NCBI GenBank assembly: GCA_035651635.1
Contig: DASRFK010000025.1
Coordinates: 1 to 43,628 of the forward strand
Length of the DNA: 43,628 nucleotides
Reading direction: 5' to 3'
Source: JANXQE01 sp035651635
Lineage (GTDB): Bacteria; Verrucomicrobiota; Verrucomicrobiia; Limisphaerales; UBA8199
In this document: piece by piece, positions 8,632 through 18,196 of the stretch
Numbering within the stretch: position 1 is the stretch's first letter
How the letters are laid out: each line of letters opens with the position of its first letter
Translations under genes and position numbers: made by a program
The notes under the pieces: generated by a model
Database searches by the model: none
The model's input: the letters and a program-made list of their open reading frames with translations, nothing else
Told to the model about the DNA's origin: nothing

Positions 8632-11124
8632 TCAACTGACGCGGGTTTCAGCGTGGCTAAAGTAAAGGTGCGTGATGCTGTCGGAAATTGCCCGCAAGGA
8701 GAGGCCGCTTTGTTGGAGCAGCGCGGCGGCCCGCTCTTCGGCCAGTTGCGGCAAACTCTCGGCCAGAACCTGCCAATCCGTTTTGCGCAAGAGGTCTCGC
8801 AAGGCGGCAATCTGGTTGCCGGGCAGGTCCAGTCCGAGCGGGGCGGCGTCCTTCGGCAGATGTGAAACATGCTCTGCCATGGCTGCCGCCTGGAAAGCGA
8901 GCGAACGCGGATTGGAATCATCCATCAATAACAGGTCCAGGACGCCCAGCCATTGCGGCTCGGCAAAGTACCTGCGCCGGTAAGTCATAACACTGTCGGT
9001 GATCTCCAGGACCGATTCGAGGGCAGCGAGGGCCTGGTCTTTCAGACTCAAGACCGCCTGAAGGAGGGTCACCACGTTGATGCCGCGTTCGAGCCGGCGG
9101 CCGAGGTCGAGCAGGCGCCAGCCCTGCCCGCGCGTCATGTTTTCCATCTCCATCCCGCTAAAAGCGGCCAGGTCGGCCACGAGCGCGTTGAGCATCGCCA
9201 GCGCTTCGCCTGCCTGCGTCCGTGAACTTTGGGTGCGAGCAATTACCTGGATTCGGCCGAGAATGCTCCACGTGTCGGCTGAGAAGCGGTCTCGCAGCAC
9301 GAACGCGAGATTGCGCAGCCTACCGGCGACTTCACGCACGGTACCCAGCCGATGGGTCTGGTAGATGAGCTGGTAAACTTCCCGTTCGACGCCCGCCAGC
9401 CGATAGCTGTTACGGAATCGTTGTGGAAATAAATCCAGGCCCACCAGTAATCTTACGAGCGCACTTATTTCTGGAGTCTCTTCGGCTCCTGCTTCGCCGG
9501 TCAACCGTAACAGCAAACAGCGCAGCACCCGGACCAGGTCTTCCAGGCGCTCGGTATAGCGTCCCAACCAGAACAGGTTGTCTCCCACACGGCTGGTGAC
9601 CTCGATGGCAGAACGTTCGACGCGGACCACGTGTGGCGCCGGTTGCAGCAGCGTCAGTTGGCTCACGGGGCCGTCCGAGAGCACCCAGGTATCTTTGCTG
9701 GCGCCGCCGCGTTGCATGGAAACCATCGTCTCGTCCCCCGCGGTGGAGAAGCGGGTTAATCCGCCAGGCATTACGGCGTAGCCGGTCGGGGTAGCGCAAA
9801 CAAAAGCGCGCAGCACGATCGGGCGAGTCTCGAATTTTCCGTCCAGCCAGACCGGGGCAGTGCTCAACCGGACTCGCTCCTGGGCGATATACTCGAACGG
9901 GGAGGTGTCGATTTTATCCCTCAACAGTTTGCGCGCCGGTTCATCCAGGGCTGCGGGTTCGACCGATTCCTGGCGCAAGGGTGCAAAGGCGCGGCGGATT
10001 ACCAGATGCTCCAGATGCTCACGTGTATATTCGAGAGCTGAACGCTGTCCGCACCACCAGGTCGCTACGCTGGGCAGCTTCAGTTCCTCATGCAATAGAT
10101 GACGGCACAGCCCGGGAAGAAAAGCCATTAACGCGGGTATTTCCACAGCCTGGCTGCCGAAGGCATTGGCCACGGTGACATTGCCGGCTCGCGCTGCCTC
10201 CAGCAGGCCCGCCACCCCCAGAGACGAATCGCCACGCAATTCGAGCGGGTCGCAAAAGGTATCATCTACTCGCCTCAGGATGACGTCCACCCGCCGCAAA
10301 CCGCCGAGGGTTTTGAGCCAGACCCGCCGGTCCCGCACTGTCAGATCGCCACCCTCGACCAGAGAAAACCCCAGATACCGCGCCAAAAATACCTGTTCCG
10401 AATAGGTTTCGTTGTACGGACCGGGAGTGAGCAAAACTACATTGGGATTATCGCTGCCGGTCGGAGCCAAGGCGCGCAAGGTATCTCGAGCGGTTTGGAA
10501 AAAAGCCGCCAACCGCTGCACCCGGCTCTCGCGGAATTCGTCCGGGAAAACCCGGGACAGCACCAGCCGATTTTCCAAGGTGTAACCCGCGCCGGAAGGA
10601 GCCTGGGTGCGATCCGCCAGCACCCACCACGAGCCGTTTGCTCCGCGCGCAAGATCCACGGCGTGCAGGAAGAGGAATCGCCCGCTTACGGGCCGAATAC
10701 CATGGCACGGCCGCAGAAAACCCGGATTGGCGAACAACAAGGCGGGCGGCAACACTCCGTGCCTGAGCAATTGTTGCGGACCATAAATGTCTCCCAGGAT
10801 TGAATCCAACAGGTGCGACCTCTGGATCAGCCCGGCTTCAATCTGCCTCCACTCCGTCGAGGAAATCACCAACGGCAGCAAGTCGAGGGACCAGGGACGA
10901 CCCAACCGGTCCCGGTCAGCGTAGACATTGTAGGTGGCGCCATGCTCCCGGATGACGCGTTGGCACTGCTCCTGCCGGGCGTTCAATTCTTCAGAACCGA
11001 GCCGCTGCAAAGACTCAAGCAGCGGCTTCCAGTGCGGCCGGATCTGGTCGTCGCCGTCCGTCAATTCATTGTAAACGCCGGCCGGTGGCGGCGGCGGCAA
11101 TGACGACGGCTCCGAAGGATTCAT
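8632..11124 (-). CDS. Circularly permuted ATP-grasp / alpha-E domain fusion protein
   Basis: The product is about 830 residues. Residues 1 to about 490 resemble the circularly permuted ATP-grasp family (DUF404/DUF407: TYNVYADRDRLGRPWSLDLLP, LLTPGPYNETYSE, PSGAGYTLENR). The rest, from ATSRVGDNLFWLGRYTERLE-like residues onward (about 510-820), is an alpha-E domain (DUF403). Compared with the standalone ATP-grasp at 19226-20716, several conserved positions differ. The VKAANESGGYG segment is replaced by VIRRAFAPLRQESVEP, VLEDN by VLADR and VDLRPYI by IVLRAF. The ATP-grasp half may therefore be catalytically weak or altered. ATG at 11124 is chosen; a GTG six codons upstream (11142) is possible. 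The N-terminus is proline-rich. Confidence 0.88.
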   Translation of the reverse strand: MNPSEPSSLPPPPPAGVYNELTDGDDQIRPHWKPLLESLQRLGSEELNARQEQCQRVIREHGATYNVYADRDRLGRPWSLDLLPLVISSTEWRQIEAGLIQRSHLLDSILGDIYGPQQLLRHGVLPPALLFANPGFLRPCHGIRPVSGRFLFLHAVDLARGANGSWWVLADRTQAPSGAGYTLENRLVLSRVFPDEFRESRVQRLAAFFQTARDTLRALAPTGSDNPNVVLLTPGPYNETYSEQVFLARYLGFSLVEGGDLTVRDRRVWLKTLGGLRRVDVILRRVDDTFCDPLELRGDSSLGVAGLLEAARAGNVTVANAFGSQAVEIPALMAFLPGLCRHLLHEELKLPSVATWWCGQRSALEYTREHLEHLVIRRAFAPLRQESVEPAALDEPARKLLRDKIDTSPFEYIAQERVRLSTAPVWLDGKFETRPIVLRAFVCATPTGYAVMPGGLTRFSTAGDETMVSMQRGGASKDTWVLSDGPVSQLTLLQPAPHVVRVERSAIEVTSRVGDNLFWLGRYTERLEDLVRVLRCLLLRLTGEAGAEETPEISALVRLLVGLDLFPQRFRNSYRLAGVEREVYQLIYQTHRLGTVREVAGRLRNLAFVLRDRFSADTWSILGRIQVIARTQSSRTQAGEALAMLNALVADLAAFSGMEMENMTRGQGWRLLDLGRRLERGINVVTLLQAVLSLKDQALAALESVLEITDSVMTYRRRYFAEPQWLGVLDLLLMDDSNPRSLAFQAAAMAEHVSHLPKDAAPLGLDLPGNQIAALRDLLRKTDWQVLAESLPQLAEERAAALLQQSGLSLRAISDSITHLYFSHAETRVS

Positions 11125-11163
11125 CGGGTCGCCCGGCTGCACTCAGTGCGGCGGTTCGTCATC

Positions 11164-11177
11164 AGTTTCGCGAAACT
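11164..11177. promoter_or_regulatory. Perfect 14-bp palindrome, candidate operator
   Basis: AGTTTCGCGAAACT is its own reverse complement. It lies in the 150-base gap between the large transglutaminase gene and the ATP-grasp/alpha-E fusion, 40 bases before the chosen start. This is the only sizeable break in the six-gene block, so a regulated internal promoter is possible. No -35/-10 pair was confidently seen. Confidence 0.3.
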
Positions 11178-11290
11178 TTGGCACAGCTCGGGTAATCAAG
11201 CAATCTTAGCGACTGTGCCTCGTAGCGCCGAATTTCTGTCCAATGCCACCAGGTTTTCAAGGATGGGGGGCGGACTTCAGTACGAACCAG

Positions 11291-14200
11291 CTACATTCTC
11301 CTTAAATCCAAAGTAAATGGAAATGCCGGGTTCGGGTCGGCTGACTGGGCCTTCAGTTTGCCAGGGGTATGGCCATCGCGGAAGAATCGGGACAATCGGC
11401 GGCTCTCGGCTTCGTAGGCATTGACCGGGAAGGTGCTGTAATTGCGGCCACCGGGATGAACCGCATGATAGGTGCAGCCGCCGATGCTATGGTTGTTCCA
11501 GGTATCAACGATGTCGAAGACCAAAGGAGTGTGAACTCCGATAGTAGGATGCAGACAATTGGAAGGCTGCCAGGCACGGTAGCGGACAGCAGCCACGTAT
11601 TCGCCATTTGTCCCGGTCGGATGCAGCGGCAGTTTAATTCCGCCCACTGTCACGACGTGACGCGTATCGACCATTCCTCGCACTTTGATTTGCATCCGCT
11701 CGAGGGAAGAATCCACATAGCGCACGGTACCGCCGGGTCCAGACTCTTCGCCCAATACATGCCACGGCTCGAGGGCCTGGCGCAATTCCAGGTGAATGTT
11801 GCGCGAGTCGAGTTCGCCGACCTGGGGAAAACGAAACTCAAAATGCGGCGCGAACCATTCGGGTTTCATCGCGTATTGACGATGTTGCAAGTCATCAATT
11901 ACGTCGGTGAAGTCGCTCCAGATAAAGTGCGGCAGCATCCAGCGATCGTGAATCTCGGTTCCCCAGGGGACTAACTCCTGGGTGTAGGGCTCCTTCCAAA
12001 ATCGGGCTATCAATGTCCGCAGAAGCAACTGCTGAGCCAGACTCATCCGCGCGTGCGGGGGCATTTCGAACGCGCGCATCTCCAGCAGGCCCAGCCGGCC
12101 GCTGCTGCTCTCGGGCGAGTAAAGCTTATCGATGCAGAACTCGGCCCGATGGGTGTTCCCCGTCGCATCGATCAACAGGTTGCGGAAAAGCCGATCCACC
12201 AACCAGGGCCTCCCATTAGCCTGTGCCGGAAGCTGACGGAACGCGAGGTCCAATTCATAAAGCGAATCGTTGCGCGCTTCATCTACGCGTGGACTTTGGC
12301 TGGTTGGCCCGATGAACAGGCCACTGAAGAGGAACGACAAGGAGGGATGATTTTGCCAGTAAGTCAACAGGCTGCGCAGCAAATCTGGACGCCGCAGCAG
12401 CGGGCTATCCGCCGGAGTCGAACCGCCGATGACAATGTGGTTGCCGCCCCCGGTACCGGTGTGCCTGCCATCCACCATGAACTTCTCGGTGCCGAGCCTG
12501 GACTGCCGCGCTTCCTCATACAGACTTTCGGTCTGATTGACCATTTCAGTCCAATTCTGCGCCGGATGGATATTGACCTCGATCACGCCGGGATCGGGCG
12601 TGACCTTGATGACGTTCAGACGCGGATCGTACGGAGGCGTGTACCCCTCGAGGACCACCGGCAAATCCAACAACTTGGCTGTGTCTTCGATTGCCTCAGT
12701 TATGCTGAGATAATCTTCCAGCGTGCGGGCCGGCGGCATGAACACGTACAAACGGCCTTGCCTCGGTTCGACGCACAAGGCGGTGCGCGCAATCCAGGCA
12801 GCCGATTCGCCCCGTTCCGGCACCCGCGGCGCCTCTCGAACTAATTCCCGGAGCGGGGCTTGCTGGCGGAGTTCCGGCCGCTGAACCACCGCGCGGCCGG
12901 AACGAAAATCAGCAAACCGTTCCTTGGGAAAGTATTTCTGCAAATCCTGTTGCCGCCTGGACCGCAACGGGCTCCGCTCTTCTAAGGGATCCTGTTCGGT
13001 CAAATAAGGATACTCGCTCTCTTTGATATACGGCAGAGAATCCAACGGGAGCCGGAAGCCAATGGGTGAATCTCCCGGAATAAGGTAACAGCGTTCCGGG
13101 CGGAAAAACCAGGGGCCGCTGCTCCAGGCAGTGGCTTCCGGTCCCGCCGGGTCGCCCCGTTGCAGAGGCAGTGCGTACCCGATTATTTTATCCAGGCCTT
13201 GCTCAAAAACCTTGGCCAGCCTGGCGCGCTCTTCCTCGTTCTTCAGGTTGGACTTGAACGGATCAACGTTGGTGGGCAATCGCCTTTCGCGCCAGAGATA
13301 GTACCAACTATCTTCGAAAGCCGGCATGATCCATTTCCCGCCGCAACCCAGCCGCGTGGCCAGCGCATAAATGAACTCTTCCGCGCGTTTTTCGTCAAAA
13401 CCGTAAGTCTTTGATTCGTCGGCGAACAATTCTTCGTTGAGCCAAATCGGTTCGCCGTCTTTGCGCCAGTAACAGCCGAAGGCCCAGCGCGGGAGCGACT
13501 CTCCTGGATACCATTTCCCCTGGCCATAATGCAGGAGGGCTCCGCTGGTGAATCGCCGCTTGAGACGCTTGATCAAATCGTCGGCCACTTTTCTCTTGGT
13601 CGGACCGAGAGCAATGGTGTTCCACTCGGCGCCTTCCATGTCATCAATGCTGACGAAAGTCGGCTCGCCACCCATGGTGAGCCGGCAATCCTGACGTTCG
13701 AGCTGTTCGTCAATCTGCTGGCCGAGCGTTTCGATTTCCTGCCACTGCTCTTCCGTATAGGGTTTCGTCACACGTGGTGACTCATGAATGCGCGTCACGT
13801 TCATGGCAAAGCTGAACTCCGATTCGCATTCCCCCACCAGGCCCGTCACCGGCGCGGCGCTTTGCGGATCAGGTGTGGCGGCTAAAGGGATGTGTCCTTC
13901 TCCCGCCAGCAAGCCACTCGTGGGATCCAACCCAACCCAGCCGGCCCCCGGCAGATAAACCTCGCACCAGGCGTGCAAATCCGTGAAGTCGGTTTCCGTG
14001 CCACTCGGCCCGTCGAGCGCTTTGACGTCGGGCCTTAACTGAATGAGATACCCGCTGACGAATCGGGCCGATAACCCCAACCGCCGAAGGGTCTGACACA
14101 GCAGCCAGGCCGAATCGCGGCACGAACCTTGGCCGCTTTCAAGAGTTTCCTCCGGCGGCTGCACCCCGGGTTCCAGGCGGATAATGTAGCGAACATCGCG

Positions 14201-14701
14201 CCAGATTTTCCGGTTTACCTCGACCAAAAAATCCATGGTTCGGATGCCCTCCCCTTTGGCGGCCGTGACGGCTGGAACGGACTTCAGCAGTTCGGCACGG
14301 GTGGCCCTGAGGTACTGCTCGAAGCGGGGAGTGGGTTTAATTTGGCGTCGGAAGGGCTCCAATTCGTGATCCAGATCAGGGTCGTATTCAAAGGGAAACT
14401 TCTCCGCCGCAGGTTCAAGAAAGAAATCGAACGGATTGTAAACCGCCATCTCGGCGACCAGGTCAACCTCGATGAGCAACTCCCGGGTAGGTTCGGAAAA
14501 GACTACCCGGGCCAGGAAATTGGATTGAGGATCCTGTTGCCAATTTAAAAAGTGTTTTTCCGGCGTTACTCGCAGCGAATAGCTGAGGACCCGCGTGCGG
14601 CAATGAGGCGCCGGCCGCAGGCGCACAACTTGTGGCCCGAGGGCGACCAACCGGTCGTATCGGTATTGTGTCCGATGATTGAGCGCGACGTGAATAGCCA
14701 T
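11291..14701 (-). CDS. Large transglutaminase-like protein with DUF2126 domain
   Basis: This 1136-residue protein starts with a transglutaminase N-domain (HVALNHRTQYRYDRLVALGP) and a transglutaminase core with Cys194 (GSCRDSAW), His243 (DLHAWCEVY) and Asp259 (GWVGLDPTSG). From about residue 300 to the end it matches the DUF2126 type (DCRLTMGGEPTFVSIDD, the HTGTGGGNHIVIGG region near 740, AFEMPPHARMSLAQQLLLR). DUF2126 has been linked to glutamate-cysteine ligase/COOH-NH2-ligase-like folds in amidoligase gene clusters (established for the family, not shown here). The ATG lies 3 bases after the stop of the PPi-PEPCK gene, so cotranslation is likely. Length is normal for this fusion. Confidence 0.9.
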   Translation of the reverse strand: MAIHVALNHRTQYRYDRLVALGPQVVRLRPAPHCRTRVLSYSLRVTPEKHFLNWQQDPQSNFLARVVFSEPTRELLIEVDLVAEMAVYNPFDFFLEPAAEKFPFEYDPDLDHELEPFRRQIKPTPRFEQYLRATRAELLKSVPAVTAAKGEGIRTMDFLVEVNRKIWRDVRYIIRLEPGVQPPEETLESGQGSCRDSAWLLCQTLRRLGLSARFVSGYLIQLRPDVKALDGPSGTETDFTDLHAWCEVYLPGAGWVGLDPTSGLLAGEGHIPLAATPDPQSAAPVTGLVGECESEFSFAMNVTRIHESPRVTKPYTEEQWQEIETLGQQIDEQLERQDCRLTMGGEPTFVSIDDMEGAEWNTIALGPTKRKVADDLIKRLKRRFTSGALLHYGQGKWYPGESLPRWAFGCYWRKDGEPIWLNEELFADESKTYGFDEKRAEEFIYALATRLGCGGKWIMPAFEDSWYYLWRERRLPTNVDPFKSNLKNEEERARLAKVFEQGLDKIIGYALPLQRGDPAGPEATAWSSGPWFFRPERCYLIPGDSPIGFRLPLDSLPYIKESEYPYLTEQDPLEERSPLRSRRQQDLQKYFPKERFADFRSGRAVVQRPELRQQAPLRELVREAPRVPERGESAAWIARTALCVEPRQGRLYVFMPPARTLEDYLSITEAIEDTAKLLDLPVVLEGYTPPYDPRLNVIKVTPDPGVIEVNIHPAQNWTEMVNQTESLYEEARQSRLGTEKFMVDGRHTGTGGGNHIVIGGSTPADSPLLRRPDLLRSLLTYWQNHPSLSFLFSGLFIGPTSQSPRVDEARNDSLYELDLAFRQLPAQANGRPWLVDRLFRNLLIDATGNTHRAEFCIDKLYSPESSSGRLGLLEMRAFEMPPHARMSLAQQLLLRTLIARFWKEPYTQELVPWGTEIHDRWMLPHFIWSDFTDVIDDLQHRQYAMKPEWFAPHFEFRFPQVGELDSRNIHLELRQALEPWHVLGEESGPGGTVRYVDSSLERMQIKVRGMVDTRHVVTVGGIKLPLHPTGTNGEYVAAVRYRAWQPSNCLHPTIGVHTPLVFDIVDTWNNHSIGGCTYHAVHPGGRNYSTFPVNAYEAESRRLSRFFRDGHTPGKLKAQSADPNPAFPFTLDLRRM

Positions 14702-14704
14702 ACT

Positions 14705-17700
14705 TCAGGCAGCGGAGGAAGAGAGGAACGGGCTGATCGGCTGAGTGCCGATGCTGCCACGGAGTTTTTCGACGTAACCTTCGGACTCTATTTCCTGCAA
14801 ACTCTGGACTGCCCTTTTCAGGCGCCCACCGATGCCAAGCCTTTGGGCTTCGTCTTCGTGAGTTTTGCGCTTGAGGAACTTCTCCAAATACCGGACATGC
14901 CGGGTCCACAGGTTGCGTTCGACAGTCTGCCGCTCTTTAATGCGCGCGCGATACCAATCACTATTCAAAAGCGAGTCGCGCTGGAAAAGGGCCCGAATCT
15001 GCGGCGAGTCGAGGCCTTGGCCTTCGTATTGTTCCTCAGCCATAATGTGGAGCAGGGCTTTGATCGGCGGACAGGCTTGGGCGACGCTGCCGTCCTCGAA
15101 GTACATCCTGGCCACGCGCTGCTGGGTGGTGACGATGTTGTCCATGCCGTCCACAAAAACTTCCAGATCCTGTCGCTCCGGCCGCAGCATCTCATCAGTG
15201 AAGACAGAATGAGGGTGATTGAACACACGCCCGAAGAAGGCCGCCACGAACCGGGCATTGATCCGGTAACCCAGCCGGTGCGCGAGAACCGGGCGGCCGG
15301 CATGGACAAAATCCTGACATTTTTCGAGATAACCATTTTGAATGAGGAAATGGGGGTTGCGCTCTTCGAGTGACATCCGGCACCACACCTCTGGTACGAG
15401 CAAGCTGATATCATGGTCGACCCGGAAATGGGGCCCCACGTAACCCGCGGCCGTGACGAACCCGTTATGCCCGGCCAGCAGCCAGGCCACCAAGGCATTG
15501 TTCAGATCAATAATGGGAGGCAAGGCATTAAAGGGTCCCTTGGTCAGCGCGCCCTCGGATCCCGCTCCCGTGGTCGACGGCGACTTGCCGGTCATGCTGC
15601 AAATAAACTCCATGAACAATTCCGGCAATTCGAGGTAGTGAATCGGGTTGAAGACTGCGAGCGAGCGAATTTGCGCTTCCGGCGGGTTATTGCGCCGCCC
15701 GGGCAACACAGCCTGCACTGGTGTGTATACCGGTTGATCGGGCCGCAACCGCCGCCGCAACCGCATCGCCATCTGCGCCAGGTGAACCGACCGCGGATTT
15801 TTCAAATCAGGCCGGATCTGAAGGTAGCGCGGATTCTTGCTGGGCACCCCGTCGACTAGACGTGGATTGGCCGAGCAGACAAAAAAACAGGGAGCATTTT
15901 CGTCCGCGACATTCCTGATCAGGTTCTGAACGGGCTTGGTGAAGAGCGCAAACCGAATCGAGTCCTCGCACAATTCACGAGCGTCGCGGGTGTTCAGCGG
16001 TTCGTAGTTGGAAAAGAAATTGCCCGGTTGCACAAAGTCCGATTCGGTCTGCCGGTCATAGCCGGGGTGGATGGCGTCATCGGGTCTTTGAAAAAGGCGG
16101 GATTCGCAGTTCTGGACGAATTTGAGAGCCACCGCGCCATTTTGGGGTGGAGGCAAAGGCAAAGCGGTGGCAGGCACGGTGACTGAAGCGCTGATGTCAT
16201 CTTCCTGCTGCAGTTTGAGTGCGGGTTGAAAATCCTTGCGCAAGCCAAAGGTCCGCCAGGCTCCATCCGCGTCGTAGCCGACCCGCAGGAAGGTGGTGAC
16301 GAGTTTGCGATTATCGAATTTCAACTCGTTGCCCGGCGTGCCGTTGATCACATCGACGCTGAAGTGTTGGCGCCACTGGTCACCCCATTCGGGTTTGTAA
16401 AACCGCTTAACCACGAACACCACTTCTTTAAGGTACTGCGGGATGGTTTCCAGCCAGGCATTGTATTCCGGCGTAAAATCATGCGCGTCCGGCGTGAGCA
16501 GCTTGATCACCGAACCCAGCGAGCGTTCCGTCGAGAGCACCGGGCGCCGGTCCTGTTTGGTTTGATCCCTGAACCGTTTCGAGTAGTCCCTCTGAAGCAG
16601 GCCCTCCACCCAGTCGAAATCATCGCGGAAGTTCGACACAAAAACCGGCCCGTGCAGAATGGCGTCGTTAATGGATTTCGAAATCTCGGATTTGCCGCCG
16701 CCCGACACAGTGCAGGGCTTGTGGCAGAAGGTTCCCTCCGCCACCGTCCCAATGAGCCGCCAGGCACGGTTGCTCGCCGGCTGCTCCATATGCACCTGAT
16801 AACCTGAAGGCCGCATGTAGGTGCGACCCGGCAGGAGTTTGATCGTTTGTTCCTTGCCATCGCGTGGCCAGGTGACCCGCTGCTGCTGCAAATCGAAGCG
16901 CGCCGTCTCCGGCACATAGATGATGTCGGGGTACTTTTTATCGATGGCATACCCTTCTTCGCGCACATCCATACAATCCGCATACAACGAGAGCACTTCC
17001 CTGAACGAGTGCCCCATCGGTCTCACGTGCACATTCCCCGAGAAATCCTCGCCCAGGTCGTAACTGGGGAATACCAATGCCCCGCCGGCGTGTTCCTCCT
17101 CGCACAGCCCATAGAGATTGGCGGAATAGCTGATCTGTGTTTTAACCTCCTTTTTGCAGTACCCGAAATAATTGTCCGCGATCAGGGTAACGATGACACC
17201 GTTCTCATCGCGACAGGTTAGCTTAAAAGCGCGGCCGCCGTTGTAGAGTTCGCCCGCCTCACGCCAGGCCATGCCGTCGCGGCGTTGCCGATCGGTGGCT
17301 TCGTTCCAAGGCGGCAAGCCCAGCGACTTTTTTGTCGCATGGACCAAGTGCGGAGCGAGGATGATGCAACCGGTGTGACCCGTCCAATGGTCCACGTCCA
17401 GACCGGCGTCATTGTCGGGCAAAAACGGATCTCCGGCATTGCCGAAAATGCTTTCGACGAAATCCAAGTTGCTCACCAGGCTGCCGGGAGCGAAAAAACG
17501 GATTTCCATCCTTTTTTCTGTAATAAAGCCAGGGACCTCCGGACAAACCAAAGGCCGCAACAACAGAGAGACAAAGCATTCAGCCGGTTGCGGCTGGGTA
17601 GCAGTGATCGGTAGAATCGTCAGTTCACCCGGTGGGGTGAGCGCCAGGCCGAGCAGCTTGGCAAAGACCGGTTTGGGCACCGCCAACTTGTCATCCGGAA

Positions 17701-18139
17701 TCGGCAAGCCACCCTCGGCGACATGAAAGATGCCTTGGGTTGTGCGCCGGTCGGACTTGGGATTGTGCAAGACCCCTTGTTTGACGCGATACGAGTGAAT
17801 GATCGGAAGCGGAAGCTCATCGCGGTCCAAAGGCAAGGAGAGCAGGCGAGCCAGACCGGGACGATCGAGCACGAAGGTCTTGTTCGGCAGCTTTGGAACC
17901 GGGATGTCCTGGAGGTAATCGTAAAGGAACGTCTGGATACGATGATCGCAGGGCGCCAGGTAAGAGGCCAGCAAACGCTCCTCCTCGCGATAACGCGCCA
18001 CTAAAGCCGAAGCGATCTCGGCAAATTCGCCGTCCTGGGTGAGCGCCAGGGCGGGGGCCCCCAGCAAGGCGAGTTTGACATTGATGTAGGAGATGAGCTT
18101 GCGCCCGGAATCATCCGTGGCGGTTATCTGGCTTGGCAT
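14705..18139 (-). CDS. PPi-type phosphoenolpyruvate carboxykinase
   Basis: This 1144-residue protein matches, from memory, the pyrophosphate-dependent PEPCK of Propionibacterium freudenreichii along nearly its whole length. Shared stretches include VLHNPKSDRRTTQGIFH, IFGNAGDPFLP, DHWTGHTGCIILAPHL, ADNYFGYCKKEVKTQISYS, KPCTVSGGGKSEISKSI (about 470-490), RSLGSVIKLLTP, RRNNPPEAQ and KSPSTTGAGSEGALTKGP. This enzyme interconverts oxaloacetate plus PPi with PEP, CO2 and phosphate, and is much larger than ATP- or GTP-PEPCK. ATG at 18139 is preferred to an upstream TTG because MPSQITATDD... fits the family start. It sits between an alpha-E gene and a transglutaminase gene on the same strand, which is an unexpected place for a central-carbon enzyme. 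Confidence 0.9.
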   Translation of the reverse strand: MPSQITATDDSGRKLISYINVKLALLGAPALALTQDGEFAEIASALVARYREEERLLASYLAPCDHRIQTFLYDYLQDIPVPKLPNKTFVLDRPGLARLLSLPLDRDELPLPIIHSYRVKQGVLHNPKSDRRTTQGIFHVAEGGLPIPDDKLAVPKPVFAKLLGLALTPPGELTILPITATQPQPAECFVSLLLRPLVCPEVPGFITEKRMEIRFFAPGSLVSNLDFVESIFGNAGDPFLPDNDAGLDVDHWTGHTGCIILAPHLVHATKKSLGLPPWNEATDRQRRDGMAWREAGELYNGGRAFKLTCRDENGVIVTLIADNYFGYCKKEVKTQISYSANLYGLCEEEHAGGALVFPSYDLGEDFSGNVHVRPMGHSFREVLSLYADCMDVREEGYAIDKKYPDIIYVPETARFDLQQQRVTWPRDGKEQTIKLLPGRTYMRPSGYQVHMEQPASNRAWRLIGTVAEGTFCHKPCTVSGGGKSEISKSINDAILHGPVFVSNFRDDFDWVEGLLQRDYSKRFRDQTKQDRRPVLSTERSLGSVIKLLTPDAHDFTPEYNAWLETIPQYLKEVVFVVKRFYKPEWGDQWRQHFSVDVINGTPGNELKFDNRKLVTTFLRVGYDADGAWRTFGLRKDFQPALKLQQEDDISASVTVPATALPLPPPQNGAVALKFVQNCESRLFQRPDDAIHPGYDRQTESDFVQPGNFFSNYEPLNTRDARELCEDSIRFALFTKPVQNLIRNVADENAPCFFVCSANPRLVDGVPSKNPRYLQIRPDLKNPRSVHLAQMAMRLRRRLRPDQPVYTPVQAVLPGRRNNPPEAQIRSLAVFNPIHYLELPELFMEFICSMTGKSPSTTGAGSEGALTKGPFNALPPIIDLNNALVAWLLAGHNGFVTAAGYVGPHFRVDHDISLLVPEVWCRMSLEERNPHFLIQNGYLEKCQDFVHAGRPVLAHRLGYRINARFVAAFFGRVFNHPHSVFTDEMLRPERQDLEVFVDGMDNIVTTQQRVARMYFEDGSVAQACPPIKALLHIMAEEQYEGQGLDSPQIRALFQRDSLLNSDWYRARIKERQTVERNLWTRHVRYLEKFLKRKTHEDEAQRLGIGGRLKRAVQSLQEIESEGYVEKLRGSIGTQPISPFLSSSAA

Positions 18140-18196
18140 GGGTCGTTTCAATTTGTGCTTTCCCGGCGCATTAACCGCCGAGAACGGCTCTGAATA

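Noticed and set aside
10945..10965. Possible second sigma-54 site (TTGGCACTGCTCCTGCC)
   Set aside because: One mismatch in the TTGC box, and it lies antisense inside the coding part of the ATP-grasp/alpha-E fusion.
12053..12844. 263-codon open frame on the plus strand
   Set aside because: Antisense to the DUF2126/transglutaminase gene, no domain signs, no ribosome site.
14552..15373. 273-codon open frame on the plus strand
   Set aside because: Antisense to the end of PPi-PEPCK and the start of the large transglutaminase, both clearly coding.
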